A program made the translations under genes and the position numbers. The notes under the pieces were generated by a model. That model made no database searches. It was not told where the DNA came from and saw nothing but the letters and a program-made list of their open reading frames with translations. From contig DUZU01000004.1 in NCBI GenBank assembly GCA_013349285.1, forward strand, positions 1 through 64,000: 64,000 nt of DNA, given 5' to 3'. This DNA is from Deltaproteobacteria bacterium. GTDB taxonomy: Bacteria; Desulfobacterota; Desulfobulbia; Desulfobulbales; Desulfurivibrionaceae. Of this stretch, positions 1 through 9,059 are shown in pieces (positions within the stretch are counted from its first letter, which is position 1; the number at the start of each line of letters is the position of its first letter).

Positions 1-105
1 ATCGTTATCAAGGATGGACAGATTGCGGAAGAAGGCAGCCACGACACCCTGCTGTCAAAGAATGGGGTTTACACCATGCTTCATCAGATGCAGTATACCT
101 CCTAA
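1..105 (+). CDS. msbA: MsbA-like ABC exporter, C-terminal fragment
   Basis: Only the last 34 codons are in the window, read from base 1 in frame to a TAA. The residues IVIKDGQIAEEGSHDTLL are the end of an ABC ATPase domain, just after the H-loop, in the form usual for MsbA/lipid A exporters and other fused-permease ABC proteins. MsbA flips lipid A-core across the inner membrane, which fits the LPS genes downstream. The fragment is too short to exclude another type I ABC exporter. About 120 bases separate its stop from the next gene. Confidence 0.6.
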   Translation: MVIKDGQIAEEGSHDTLLSKNGVYTMLHQMQYTS

Positions 106-222
106 TTTCTTCAAATCAGTGTTTTCCTCGTCTATTAAAGCTGGTAAAATATATAATTGAGTGGACAGCACATACCCTGACCATAATTCCAGACCTTGTA
201 TTTCCAGCAGGACTCATTATAC

Positions 223-1860
223 ATGAAAGTTATTCTTGTTAATTTTGCCACTCCCAATTTCAAAAAATCCCAAAAATCACTCAACAAATCCGCGCTTAAA
301 TTCGGGGCTGACAAATGTATCTCCTACAATAAATCAATTCTGAAAAAAACTGATTTTTATCAAAAAAACAGGATGATATTCGACCAAGAACGCGGGGCAG
401 GCTACTGGTTATGGAAACCTTACATCATATACCAAACCCTCATTGATGCGGAGGATGGTGATATAATCATATACAGTGACAGCGGTGCGGAAATTATCTC
501 CCCGCTATCCCCTCTGCTCGACCTTTGTAAAAGAAAAAACGGCATTTTACTATTTCAGGTTCATAGCCAGAACGGGAAACATCTAAATATAAAATGGACC
601 AAACGGGATTGTTTCACCCTAATGGGCGCCGACGAACCAAAATATCATAACGCAGAACAGGTTGCAGGTTCCCCCCAAATCTACATGAAGAATAACAGGA
701 ACTTGGCCTTTATTGAGGAATGGCTAAGCTACTGCACTGATGAACGAATACTTACGGATATGCCTAATCGTTGCGGATTAGAAAACTACCCCGAATTCAA
801 GGACCACCGCCATGATCAATCAGTCATTTCAATCTTGGCGGCCAAACATGGTATTGAAATTTTCCGTGACCCTTCCCAATACGGTAACCACCTCAAGCTC
901 CCGGCATTCCACAATACGGATGATCTTGCCACTGGGCTTGAATACTCGGCCAAACCATATACAAATTCGCCATATGGCACAATTTTCCAGCTTCACCGGC
1001 GCCGGAACTTTTCGTTACTTCATAGAGCACAAAAAACAATCAATAAAATCCGTACCCTTTTAACAAACAGCACAAAAGAAATCCCCCCCCCAATTAATCA
1101 GCCTGAGCAACTCAGCATTGGCATTACAACCTTTGAGCATAGATTCAAAGAGTACTTTATCCCCCTGTTAACAACCATCCGAAAATTCGACCCTGATATT
1201 GAAGTTATTGTTTCGATTAACGGAGAACATAACCTCCCGTTTAACGAAGATTACCGGAAACAAATCCTCAGCTTCCTGGCAACACAACGAAGGGTTTTTC
1301 CAATTTTTTTCCCTCAATTCAGGGGAGTATCCAAACTTTGGAATACCATTGTTATCCATGCAAGCAATAATAACATTCTCCTTCTCAACGACGATATTGC
1401 CATCACCAACCCCAACTTTCCAAGGATAATAAAAGGCTGTATCAAAAAAAATCGTCATAAATCCTTTACCGTCAACAACTCATTTTCACATTTTGTTATT
1501 GCCCGGGATGAACTCGACACCATCGGTTATTTCGATGAAAAGCTGCTTGGTATTGGTGAAGAAGATGGTGATTTTGTCTGGCGTTACATGAAACAATACG
1601 GCGAACCATTGCCGAATTTCGAGTTGGACTGTTTTAAAAATTTCGCGGCCAAAACCTCCGATTACATTCCCCCCCACATTGCCTGCCACTCAAGCAGCAA
1701 ATACAGTCGTTTTAATCGATCCTATATGTTCAATGAAAAATATAAGAAGGTCGCGGAAGGCATCCAGGGAATGTTTGATTATCCGGTGGAATTGATTAAA
1801 TCCTCACCAAAGCAGTATCCCAACGAAGATTTTTATAGAAAAAATAAAAATAAACTGTGA
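223..1860 (+). CDS. Two-domain putative glycosyltransferase
   Basis: A 545-residue protein that looks like two GT-A-type transferases in one chain. The first part (about 1-240) has the YWLWKP motif at 61-66 and YSDSG at 84-88, features of bacterial glycan-cluster transferases of a poorly characterised family. The second part (about 297-500) starts with SIGITTFEHR, has LLNDD at 387-391 as a likely metal/nucleotide-sugar motif, and GIGEEDGDF at 443-451, like the acidic acceptor-side motif of GT2/GT7C enzymes. I chose the ATG at 223, with AGGA about 10 bases upstream, over an upstream in-frame TTG at 196. The stop overlaps the next start. The role in LPS or capsule assembly is inferred from neighbours; donor and acceptor are unknown. 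Confidence 0.65.
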   Translation: MKVILVNFATPNFKKSQKSLNKSALKFGADKCISYNKSILKKTDFYQKNRMIFDQERGAGYWLWKPYIIYQTLIDAEDGDIIIYSDSGAEIISPLSPLLDLCKRKNGILLFQVHSQNGKHLNIKWTKRDCFTLMGADEPKYHNAEQVAGSPQIYMKNNRNLAFIEEWLSYCTDERILTDMPNRCGLENYPEFKDHRHDQSVISILAAKHGIEIFRDPSQYGNHLKLPAFHNTDDLATGLEYSAKPYTNSPYGTIFQLHRRRNFSLLHRAQKTINKIRTLLTNSTKEIPPPINQPEQLSIGITTFEHRFKEYFIPLLTTIRKFDPDIEVIVSINGEHNLPFNEDYRKQILSFLATQRRVFPIFFPQFRGVSKLWNTIVIHASNNNILLLNDDIAITNPNFPRIIKGCIKKNRHKSFTVNNSFSHFVIARDELDTIGYFDEKLLGIGEEDGDFVWRYMKQYGEPLPNFELDCFKNFAAKTSDYIPPHIACHSSSKYSRFNRSYMFNEKYKKVAEGIQGMFDYPVELIKSSPKQYPNEDFYRKNKNKL

Positions 1861-2831
1861 ATAAAAACGTCATGCCATTGGTACGAATAGTTAAAGACTG
1901 GGACTGGCCGCATCTACTCAGGCAAACACCTGGACAGTTAGGAACATGGGATGGAGTTTCTTTTACCATTGATCCGGTGGCGGAATCAGACTATCTGGTG
2001 ATGTTGAACAACCGTATGGAGGTTGCAACAACCGGTTGTTGCCCAGCTAACAACATTTGGATGATCATTCAGGAGCCTTATGAGCCGGGGGTTACCGATT
2101 GGGTCATTGAGGGGCACGATCATTTTGCGAAAGTATTTACCCATTGTCCGCCTGCAGACATTGATGACAAATACGCGATCGCCTCTCCCGCCATACCATG
2201 GCATGTTAATAAAACCTATGATGAGTTGATTTCTATCCCTGTCCCTGAAAAAATTAAAAATATTTCCTGGATCGTTGGCGGAGCAAAGGATCTGCCCGGC
2301 CATTTTCACCGCTTGTCCTTTTTGGACTATATCAAGGCTTCGGATCTGGATATTGATTTATTCGGCCGGGCAGTCCAACCGATTGACGACAAATGGGATG
2401 GCCTGGCCCCCTACTTTTTTTCCCTCGCCATTGAAAACAACTCCGGACCTGACATGTGGACCGAAAAACTCGCAGATTGTTTTCTGAGCTGGTCCATTCC
2501 CTTTTATTACGGCTGTACAAATCTGGAAAAATATTTTCCTAAGGATTCTTATATTCCTATTGATATAACAAATCCCAAAGAGACTGTAGAGGTTATCAAA
2601 AGAAATCTTACTTCTGAAAATTGGCAAAAACGCTTGCCAGCTCTTGAAGAAGCGAGAGATCTAGTTCTCAACAAATATCAGCTTTTCCCTTTTTTAACAG
2701 AACAGATCAATAAACATAAAATGGAATCCGCCTCCAAAGAAAATTTCTTTATCCCTCCTTACAAAAGAAGCTTGAAGGCCCACTTGAACCGCCGCATCTA
2801 CAAACTCAAAAAACTTTTTTCATTGAATTAG
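1857..2831 (+). CDS. GT10-like (fucosyltransferase-family) glycosyltransferase
   Basis: A 324-residue protein whose residues about 186-230 carry the signature region of GT10 alpha-1,3-fucosyltransferases: a FSLAIENN stretch, then TEKLADCF, then PFYYG and a YFP/SYI segment, in the family's order and spacing. GT10 enzymes use GDP-sugars (usually GDP-fucose) and have a GT-B fold; the actual donor here cannot be read from sequence. The start is GTG at 1857, overlapping the previous stop by four bases, so translation is probably coupled. An in-frame ATG at 1872 is the alternative. No signal peptide, so it is probably cytoplasmic and membrane-associated. Confidence 0.75.
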   Translation: MNKNVMPLVRIVKDWDWPHLLRQTPGQLGTWDGVSFTIDPVAESDYLVMLNNRMEVATTGCCPANNIWMIIQEPYEPGVTDWVIEGHDHFAKVFTHCPPADIDDKYAIASPAIPWHVNKTYDELISIPVPEKIKNISWIVGGAKDLPGHFHRLSFLDYIKASDLDIDLFGRAVQPIDDKWDGLAPYFFSLAIENNSGPDMWTEKLADCFLSWSIPFYYGCTNLEKYFPKDSYIPIDITNPKETVEVIKRNLTSENWQKRLPALEEARDLVLNKYQLFPFLTEQINKHKMESASKENFFIPPYKRSLKAHLNRRIYKLKKLFSLN

Positions 2832-2840
2832 GAAATATCA

Positions 2841-3656
2841 ATGACAAGTATCATTATCTGCTTTTACGAACGTCTACAACACCTCCGCTACTGCCTTGAC
2901 TCACTCAAATTCTCCCAAGATGATTTTGATGAAGTCGTTATATCCGACGATGGATCATCGCTTGAAACAGTAGAAGCCCTGACCAGGCTTATTAAAAGCT
3001 ATGATTTCCCTATTCGTCATGTATGGCAACCCAAGAATGGATTCAGGGTAGCAGCCGCAAGAAATAATGGCATTCGCAATGCCAAGGGTGATTATCTGAT
3101 CTTCTTTGACTGCGATTTCCTGGTCTTGCCAGGTACGGTCAAGGAACACACACGGAGAGCCCAAAAAGGGAGGTTTGTTGCGGGAAACTGCAAATATCTA
3201 TCTGCAGAAACTACAGAAAAAATTTTCAATAATCAGTTGCAATCACATCAAATTGAAAGACTCTATAACTCTATACCAGACGATAATCTTCGAAAAGAAC
3301 ACCGCAAATTTCTAACCAGAACTTTTTTTATGCGCTTACATCTCTTATCCCCAAGGAAACAAAGCCTGGGTGGACACTTTTCTATACATCGTGATGACAT
3401 TGAAAAAATCAATGGATATGACGAAAACTATGTAGGTTGGGGTGGAGAAGATGAGGATCTCGGGATAAGGCTTGTAATGGCTGGTATATATTGTAGAACG
3501 GCTATTACTCATGCCAAAATCCTTCACATGTGGCATCCAAAGCAAATAAACAATGTCAAATGGCAGGAAGGACCTAATATTAGATATTTTAGCACAAAAA
3601 ACAAACCTAGCTTATGTGAAAATGGCTTAAAAAATAAAGGAAAAAAATGCGCTTAG
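2841..3656 (+). CDS. GT2 glycosyltransferase with GT7C-type C-terminus
   Basis: A 271-residue GT-A enzyme. The N-terminus TSIIICFYERLQHL opens a GT2 Rossmann-like fold, SDDGSS follows at about 35-40, and the DxD motif is DCD at 90-92. Near residues 199-207 the GWGGEDEDL motif matches the C-terminal galactosyltransferase (Glyco_transf_7C) region of chondroitin-polymerase-like and GT27-like enzymes, where the acidic pair contacts the acceptor. The start is ATG at 2841 after GGAAATATCA. It overlaps the next gene by 10 bases. Base composition falls sharply from here on, which suggests recent acquisition of this block. Confidence 0.8.
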   Translation: MTSIIICFYERLQHLRYCLDSLKFSQDDFDEVVISDDGSSLETVEALTRLIKSYDFPIRHVWQPKNGFRVAAARNNGIRNAKGDYLIFFDCDFLVLPGTVKEHTRRAQKGRFVAGNCKYLSAETTEKIFNNQLQSHQIERLYNSIPDDNLRKEHRKFLTRTFFMRLHLLSPRKQSLGGHFSIHRDDIEKINGYDENYVGWGGEDEDLGIRLVMAGIYCRTAITHAKILHMWHPKQINNVKWQEGPNIRYFSTKNKPSLCENGLKNKGKKCA

Positions 3657-4405
3657 ATCGTGTAATTCTTGCATGTGATGATAACGATGATTTTTGCGAT
3701 TATTTCCATGCGGTTTCACTTGCATGGAAAAAGATAGTTAATGTTAAACCAACATTATTTTATATCGGTGATGAACATAATAAAAAATTAGATAATTTTC
3801 TCGGTGATATAATAATATTCGAACCGCTAAAAGATATTCCGACACCATTCCAGGCTCAATGCATAAGACTTTTAGGCCCATGCTTATTTGAAGATATTTC
3901 TATAATATCAGATATGGATATATTACCGTTAAGCAATGATTATTTCCAGAAAAGTATCAAGGAATACAATAAAAATAACTTTATTATATATAGACCATTT
4001 GACAAGATACCAGAAGGAAAGGGCAAAAACTATCACAAACAAGAAGTTCCTATTTGCTACAACGCTGCACATGGTAAAACGTGGAGAGAAATTTTCAAGG
4101 TTTCCGACATTGATCAGATAGCGGAAACCTTGAAAATATGGTGGAAAAAAGATCAGAGATGGACTGCTGACCAGAGAATCTTACACCAGTATTTAAATAG
4201 CTGGGAAAACAATAGCAAAAATTGTATATACTTAGGGGATAAAAAAACAAATTTTAAACGTCTAGACAGAAAAAATAGGTTATCTATTAGATCAGCTGCT
4301 TTCATCGGTAACTTATCAAAATTTACCGATTTTCACGTACCAAGACCATACAACGCAATGCCATTAACTTTAAAATTTATATTTTGGAGAAAAAACATAA
4401 CTTAA
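3647..4405 (+). CDS. Putative GT-A glycosyltransferase, very AT-rich
   Basis: A 252-residue protein of no family I can name with certainty. Features are an N-terminal RVILACDDN segment, a hydrophobic strand ending in SDMDILPL with DMD at 89-91 (a typical DxD nucleotide-sugar/metal motif), and AHGKTW plus a DQRILHQYL segment in the second half, as in capsule and GT8-like transferases. No membrane segment. The coding sequence overlaps the preceding glycosyltransferase by 10 bases and is among the most AT-rich in the window, with many AAA, AAT and ATA codons. Likely the last gene of the plus-strand glycosyltransferase operon, ahead of a convergent FkbM gene. Confidence 0.6.
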   Translation: MRLDRVILACDDNDDFCDYFHAVSLAWKKIVNVKPTLFYIGDEHNKKLDNFLGDIIIFEPLKDIPTPFQAQCIRLLGPCLFEDISIISDMDILPLSNDYFQKSIKEYNKNNFIIYRPFDKIPEGKGKNYHKQEVPICYNAAHGKTWREIFKVSDIDQIAETLKIWWKKDQRWTADQRILHQYLNSWENNSKNCIYLGDKKTNFKRLDRKNRLSIRSAAFIGNLSKFTDFHVPRPYNAMPLTLKFIFWRKNIT

Positions 4406-4437
4406 TTACAAAGTTACTATAAGTTTCTAACTTAACC

Positions 4438-4460
4438 ATACTTAAATAAGTATTTTTATT
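4438..4460 (+). terminator. AT-rich hairpin plus T-run after the plus-strand GT operon
   Basis: ATACTTA (4438-4444) and TAAGTAT (4447-4453) form a perfect 7-bp stem with a 2-base loop, followed by TTTTATT. It sits 33 bases after the stop of the preceding gene and just before the convergent FkbM gene. Low GC makes the stem weak, so this is tentative. Confidence 0.4.
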
Positions 4461-4472
4461 CAGATGTTTTTT

Positions 4473-5345
4473 TTAGGCACAATATTTTTTCGCCTTCCAC
4501 CTATGTTTTTTTATCTGCAATTGTGAATGAGGCGCAATTAACCTATTTCGTAAAAATAGATCCGTCTGCAGATGACGTTCATGATGATCGACTATAAATC
4601 TTTCAAAATCTACAGAAGAAATTGGTCCACAAATAAATGGGTTACCACTTCTAGACATGCAATAAATATCAAACCCTAACCCATCAATAAAAGAAAGGAA
4701 GTCCTTGCACTTATTAGATATTTTTGTCGAATGCCATTCGCAAATATTGCCATCAAAATCAAACCACCAGGTCGTAAATTCCACTACCATATAGTAAACT
4801 TTTCTTTTTGAAAAAATTTCTCTGGAAGACCGTAAAACATCAAATTCATGACCCTCCACATCTATCTTCATAAGATAGACATCATCATTTACGAAATTAT
4901 CAAGTCTATCAGCTTGAACAATAAAAGAAGGTTCAGCATTTACCTTTCGAATAGTCCCTTGCCCCCCAACATTACCAAAATATGGGACTTTTTTGCGTTC
5001 TTCAGAAATTGCAAGATTATATGCCTTAATTTTCTTTTCCAATCCATTCCGATGAATATTTAGACTCAACAAATCAAATGTAACAGGATTGGGCTCAAAA
5101 CTTTGCACATTAAATCCCCGCCCTGCTCCTAGCATCGAAACCCAACCAACAAAAGCTCCAATATCCACAATAGTGCCTTGCTTAGAGTATACAGGATCTA
5201 AAATTTCATTAAGAACAGAAGCAGTACATACATCTCCATCGCCACTCGTTTCAATATCGAAAATAGAAACAATTCCCTTGTTAGGGTCAATCTTTAATAT
5301 TTCATCTTCAAAATATCCCAGATTTTTTTTAAAAAAACTGAACAT
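4473..5345 (-). CDS. FkbM-family SAM-dependent methyltransferase
   Basis: A 290-residue methyltransferase. The SAM-binding motif I is IVDIGAFVGWVSMLGAG, an acidic strand ends FEPNP, and LMKIDVEGHEFDVL is the hallmark FkbM motif. FkbM-type enzymes O-methylate polyketides and, in glycan clusters, sugar hydroxyls; methylation of an LPS or O-antigen sugar is inferred from context. I chose ATG at 5345 because AAGAGG lies about 9 bases upstream; the in-frame TTG at 5354 directly abuts that SD. The gene is AT-rich like the convergent glycosyltransferases, and belongs to the same compositional island. Confidence 0.85.
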   Translation of the reverse strand: MFSFFKKNLGYFEDEILKIDPNKGIVSIFDIETSGDGDVCTASVLNEILDPVYSKQGTIVDIGAFVGWVSMLGAGRGFNVQSFEPNPVTFDLLSLNIHRNGLEKKIKAYNLAISEERKKVPYFGNVGGQGTIRKVNAEPSFIVQADRLDNFVNDDVYLMKIDVEGHEFDVLRSSREIFSKRKVYYMVVEFTTWWFDFDGNICEWHSTKISNKCKDFLSFIDGLGFDIYCMSRSGNPFICGPISSVDFERFIVDHHERHLQTDLFLRNRLIAPHSQLQIKKHRWKAKKYCA

Positions 5346-5550
5346 ACCAAACAACCTCTTCCTAAATTCATTGGCCTTTTAAAGGCATATGACTTAATCG
5401 GGTTAACCGTCATCATTTATTTTTATCAAATGAAAATCATTAAACCAACAAGTAAGTATCCAATATCAATATACTTAGACTTACATCATAACCTCTTTAA
5501 TTTGAGATACAGCTTAACAAAACATCTCAGTAATATAATCCGCTAGGATA

Positions 5551-6678
5551 TTACAACAAAATATTATTATATATATCCATAATCTTTTGCGCCAGCTTAT
5601 CCCAACTATAAACCTGAATGCTTTCCCGGGATTTTTCCGACATATACTTATTTTTCAGGGGATCAATCAGTTGTATAAGTGCTGAATCAATACCATCATC
5701 ATTATTACGATCGACAACAAATCCGTTCTCCCCATCCACAACCAAATCTTTTGCTCCAACACGATCACTGATTACGACAGGCAAGCCCGAGGCCATGGCT
5801 TCGGTCACAACCATGCCAAAGGTATCAAAACCGGAAAGCATAACAAAGGCGTCGGCGGCTTGGTAAACCTTCTCCATATCATTTCGCACTCCGGCAAAAA
5901 CGACCTTAGAACCAAGCCCAACCGCCTCGGCCATTGCTTGGAACTTTTCCCGATTCCCCTTTCCGACAACAAGAAGACGAATGGCTCCTTGTTTTAATCT
6001 TGGCTGAATCCTGGCTAAAGCTTTTATTAGAATTGCCAAGCCTTTCAGTTCAAAATTCATTCCCACAAAAAGAAAAAGTGTTTCATGCGATTTTATGCCA
6101 AACTCATGGCGAAGTGATTTTCTTACTACATCGTCTCGCTTATGGAAACGGTCAATATCGATGCCCGGAGGCAACACCTGAAGTTTAGTGACCGGGAGGG
6201 AATAAAAATCCTTTATCATTTCAGCTGCAAGCTCTGAAACCGGCATAAAAAGTCGACATCTATCTGAAAGATAGAGTTTTTTTTCGACCCAGGATGTCGC
6301 CCTGTCAAATAAACTTGGACTCTTTTTTTTGCGTATTTCACTCACCCACAGTGGGTGTGGAATACTATGTACCGTAGCAATATCCGCTTCAAAAATACGG
6401 TCGTGGGTATGAATGATATCAGGCTGAAATTTCTTGAGAGCGCATTGCACAAAATAAGCAAAACTAATGGTGGTAAGCCATTTGGGAAAAGTAATGATGG
6501 GAATTTTATGAAAAGTTATTTTCGTAGAAGAACTTTGCCATTTATTCGCAAAAACATGTATGTCATTGCCAGAATACTTTGCTAACCTTTCGGTCAGCTC
6601 GAAAACGAATTGTTCGCCCCCTCCAACCAACCCATATTTGGGTACAACTATAGCAATTTTTTTGCACGGCAAAACCAT
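5551..6678 (-). CDS. GT4-family glycosyltransferase (GT-B fold)
   Basis: A 375-residue GT-B enzyme. The N-terminus KIAIVVPKYGLVGGGEQFV has the glycine-rich acceptor-side loop typical of GT4, HTHDRIFEAD follows, and the C-terminal half holds FVGMNFELKGLAILIKAL (donor-binding hinge) and the E-x7-E motif in FGMVVTEAMASGLPVV. Such enzymes (WaaG-like) add hexoses to the LPS core from nucleotide-sugar donors on the cytoplasmic face. I prefer ATG at 6678; in-frame GTG and TTG lie just upstream. It starts 14 bases after the stop of the ligase gene upstream, so the two are probably co-transcribed. Confidence 0.85.
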   Translation of the reverse strand: MVLPCKKIAIVVPKYGLVGGGEQFVFELTERLAKYSGNDIHVFANKWQSSSTKITFHKIPIITFPKWLTTISFAYFVQCALKKFQPDIIHTHDRIFEADIATVHSIPHPLWVSEIRKKKSPSLFDRATSWVEKKLYLSDRCRLFMPVSELAAEMIKDFYSLPVTKLQVLPPGIDIDRFHKRDDVVRKSLRHEFGIKSHETLFLFVGMNFELKGLAILIKALARIQPRLKQGAIRLLVVGKGNREKFQAMAEAVGLGSKVVFAGVRNDMEKVYQAADAFVMLSGFDTFGMVVTEAMASGLPVVISDRVGAKDLVVDGENGFVVDRNNDDGIDSALIQLIDPLKNKYMSEKSRESIQVYSWDKLAQKIMDIYNNILL

Positions 6679-6692
6679 CACCAATTATCAAA

Positions 6693-7946
6693 TCAGTCAT
6701 TATTTAACTGCTGGCTAGTCTCTGTTCGGGAATATGCCGACTGCACTATTGAAAAAGTAACACACATTAATGTTTCTAAAAAATGCATGAACACAACATT
6801 ACACAGCCCATAAATAGCAAAGAACAACATTGACGCCAAACCCAGACGACCTAAAAACTTTTTTTCATCATCATTACTAAGCCGTATGACGCGATAACAC
6901 ATCTTAACAAACACCGTTAAAATAACTCCGAACAAAAGCAAGCCAACCACTCCCGTGCGAGTAGCAATGCCCATCCACATACTGTGCTGACTGGTCACTT
7001 GCACAGAACTTTTTATTTTTACAGGAACCTGACCTCGATAATGTTCATGATCGATAACTTCCGGGCTGCCGAACGAGTCAATTCCAAACCCAATACCGGT
7101 AATAGGATGATCCTTGAGCACTAACATTGAAATATAATTTAGCGTTAATCGCGGGCTATAATTGGTTTTAATAGGATTCTGTCGAAACTTTGTCATGGTA
7201 ATTACACCCATGCAAATCGAGATTATAAGAAATAAAGCCAAATATTTTTTTCTATCCCAAAACAGTGCGATAAAAACAATTGGCATTGCAAATAAAATAG
7301 ATCTGGTCTGCACTGCAAAAACGGTGATAAACAAAACCAGCATGCAGCCCAAAAGAATACACCGCAACAAAACCTTTTTTTCAAAAAGAAAAAGATACAA
7401 CGACATCAGAATTGCATATAATGCCATAAAGCCGACCGGACCGGTCGGACTCTGGTGATTCGGAATAGTTATTCTTTTGTACCAGGGATTACCCATCTTC
7501 ACATACCAAAGGTATAGCTCGTGGACGGAGGCAATTGAGACTGAAATCACCAGTAACCAGGCCACCAATCGCACCATCTTTGGGTCTTTAAAAAAAGACA
7601 CATAAAGAACAAACAACAAAATATATTCAAGCAGGTGACTTCTGAAATCATGAACACTTGTTTCGACATCAAGGGCGAAGAACAATCCGACAAAAGCCCA
7701 AAATGTAAAAAGAGCCACCGGTACAAGAAGTGGTGTTTTCAATGCGCTGAAGTCTTTCTCTCTTATCAAAATAATCCCGAAAAAAAGACATGCCCCGTAA
7801 TAACCGATTTCCCGAATAGTTGAGAGATGAGGAAAGGGGTTGATAAAAGTAAAAACAGATAGAAAAAACACCGCTGCTATAGACACATATCTAACCCAAG
7901 AAAGGTCACTCTCTTGTTGAATTCCTGAAAAATATTCAAGCCTCAT
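6693..7946 (-). CDS. waaL: O-antigen ligase/polymerase family membrane protein
   Basis: A roughly 417-residue, highly hydrophobic protein with about ten to twelve membrane segments. A large polar region near residues 265-315 (with GIGFGIDSFGSPEV and SSVQVTSQHSMWMG) sits between late helices, as the Wzy_C periplasmic loop does. The QHSMW...GVVGLLLFG pattern corresponds to the family HN-x-L...G-GLL motif. WaaL joins undecaprenyl-linked O-antigen to lipid A-core; Wzy polymerises it. Sequence alone does not separate them, but position among core-heptose genes favours a ligase. ATG at 7946 is preferred; an in-frame GTG lies at 7952. Confidence 0.75.
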   Translation of the reverse strand: MRLEYFSGIQQESDLSWVRYVSIAAVFFLSVFTFINPFPHLSTIREIGYYGACLFFGIILIREKDFSALKTPLLVPVALFTFWAFVGLFFALDVETSVHDFRSHLLEYILLFVLYVSFFKDPKMVRLVAWLLVISVSIASVHELYLWYVKMGNPWYKRITIPNHQSPTGPVGFMALYAILMSLYLFLFEKKVLLRCILLGCMLVLFITVFAVQTRSILFAMPIVFIALFWDRKKYLALFLIISICMGVITMTKFRQNPIKTNYSPRLTLNYISMLVLKDHPITGIGFGIDSFGSPEVIDHEHYRGQVPVKIKSSVQVTSQHSMWMGIATRTGVVGLLLFGVILTVFVKMCYRVIRLSNDDEKKFLGRLGLASMLFFAIYGLCNVVFMHFLETLMCVTFSIVQSAYSRTETSQQLNND

Positions 7947-7968
7947 AACCACTCACTATTCAATTGTC

Positions 7969-9042
7969 TTATGAAAGTACATCTTTTATGGCTGCCCAAA
8001 CTTCATCGACAGTCAGCTCATCCAGGCAACGACTTTTCTCCTTGCCATTACATCCTTTCAACCCACAGGGGACACAGTCCATTTTCTTCTGCACGACACG
8101 ATGCGAGCCTCCTCGCGGAGCCCAGGAGACCGCGTTAGAAGGCCCATAAATACTAACCACAGGGGTGCCAACAGCTGCTGCAATATGGATCCCAGCACTA
8201 TCGACGCCCAAAAACATTCTGCATTTTTTATAAAATGCCGGCACCAGCTCCAAAGGAGTTTTCCCTGCCAAATTAAAAACATTTTTCTCGCATTTCTCTG
8301 CTATTTGTTGAGCTCTTGCTCTTTCTCCTGCTGTCCCGGTGATACAGACAGAATACAAGCCCTGATCAGTAAGGCGCCGAATAATTTGAACATATTTTTC
8401 ATTAGACAACTCTTTATACGACCAGAGGGAAAACGGTTGCACAACAATCAAGGGAATATTGGTGGGAATTCCCTCCTCTTTAATCAAGCTGGATACTGCC
8501 ATTTCTTGTTCCGCAGAAACCGATATCTCAGGCAAGAGTTCTGTTGTGGGAATTCCATATGCAGCCAACGGCTCCATATAATGTTCGACAATATATTGCC
8601 CTACCGTAGGCTCTTGATCATATAGATGGGTAAACAACCTGTTACGCAACACCTTCCCTTCAGTAGAGAAAGGAGCCACTCTAATTTCCGCTCCGGAAAG
8701 AAAAGCCAAGTAAGCACTTCGACTGTCCCGGCGTAGATCTATCGCCATATCAAAATTATTGGCTCTAACTTTTCGCCAAAACTTAACTTGATAAAAAATA
8801 TTCCTTAAAAAACTACGATTACTAGTATCAACGGCAATGACATCTTCTACCCAAGGACAACCCTCAATGAGGCCTGCGGCCTTTGATCGCACCGCAAAAA
8901 CAATTCGTGCCTTTGGCAATGTCTCCTTCAACGCACGAGCACAAGGAAACGAATTGACAACGTCACCGATATCACCCAACTGAATCAAAAGAACATTTTT
9001 TATTTTTTCAAGAGGCAGAGTTTTCTTGCCTTTAACATACAT
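7969..9042 (-). CDS. waaF: GT9 heptosyltransferase-family protein (WaaF-like)
   Basis: A 357-residue GT-B enzyme of family GT9. The N-terminal part has LLIQLGDIGDVVNSFPCARAL, the GD-x-G-D-x-x acceptor loop of heptosyltransferases. The C-terminal part has LGVDSAGIHIAAAVGTPVVS, the ADP-heptose-binding D-S/T-G-x-x-H-x-A-A motif. The tail carries CVPCGLKGC and a later RCLD, the Cys-rich end common in this family. GT9 enzymes add L-glycero-D-manno-heptose to the inner core. It could be WaaF (heptose II) or another core heptosyltransferase such as WaaQ. ATG start with AAGGTG about 10 bases upstream. Confidence 0.8.
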   Translation of the reverse strand: MYVKGKKTLPLEKIKNVLLIQLGDIGDVVNSFPCARALKETLPKARIVFAVRSKAAGLIEGCPWVEDVIAVDTSNRSFLRNIFYQVKFWRKVRANNFDMAIDLRRDSRSAYLAFLSGAEIRVAPFSTEGKVLRNRLFTHLYDQEPTVGQYIVEHYMEPLAAYGIPTTELLPEISVSAEQEMAVSSLIKEEGIPTNIPLIVVQPFSLWSYKELSNEKYVQIIRRLTDQGLYSVCITGTAGERARAQQIAEKCEKNVFNLAGKTPLELVPAFYKKCRMFLGVDSAGIHIAAAVGTPVVSIYGPSNAVSWAPRGGSHRVVQKKMDCVPCGLKGCNGKEKSRCLDELTVDEVWAAIKDVLS

Positions 9043-9059
9043 TTAGTAACACACCTTGA

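Noticed and set aside
147-160. TATAAT before the first glycosyltransferase as a promoter
   Set aside because: No acceptable -35 box at 16-18 bases upstream, and the MsbA-like gene ends only about 45 bases earlier, so read-through is as likely.
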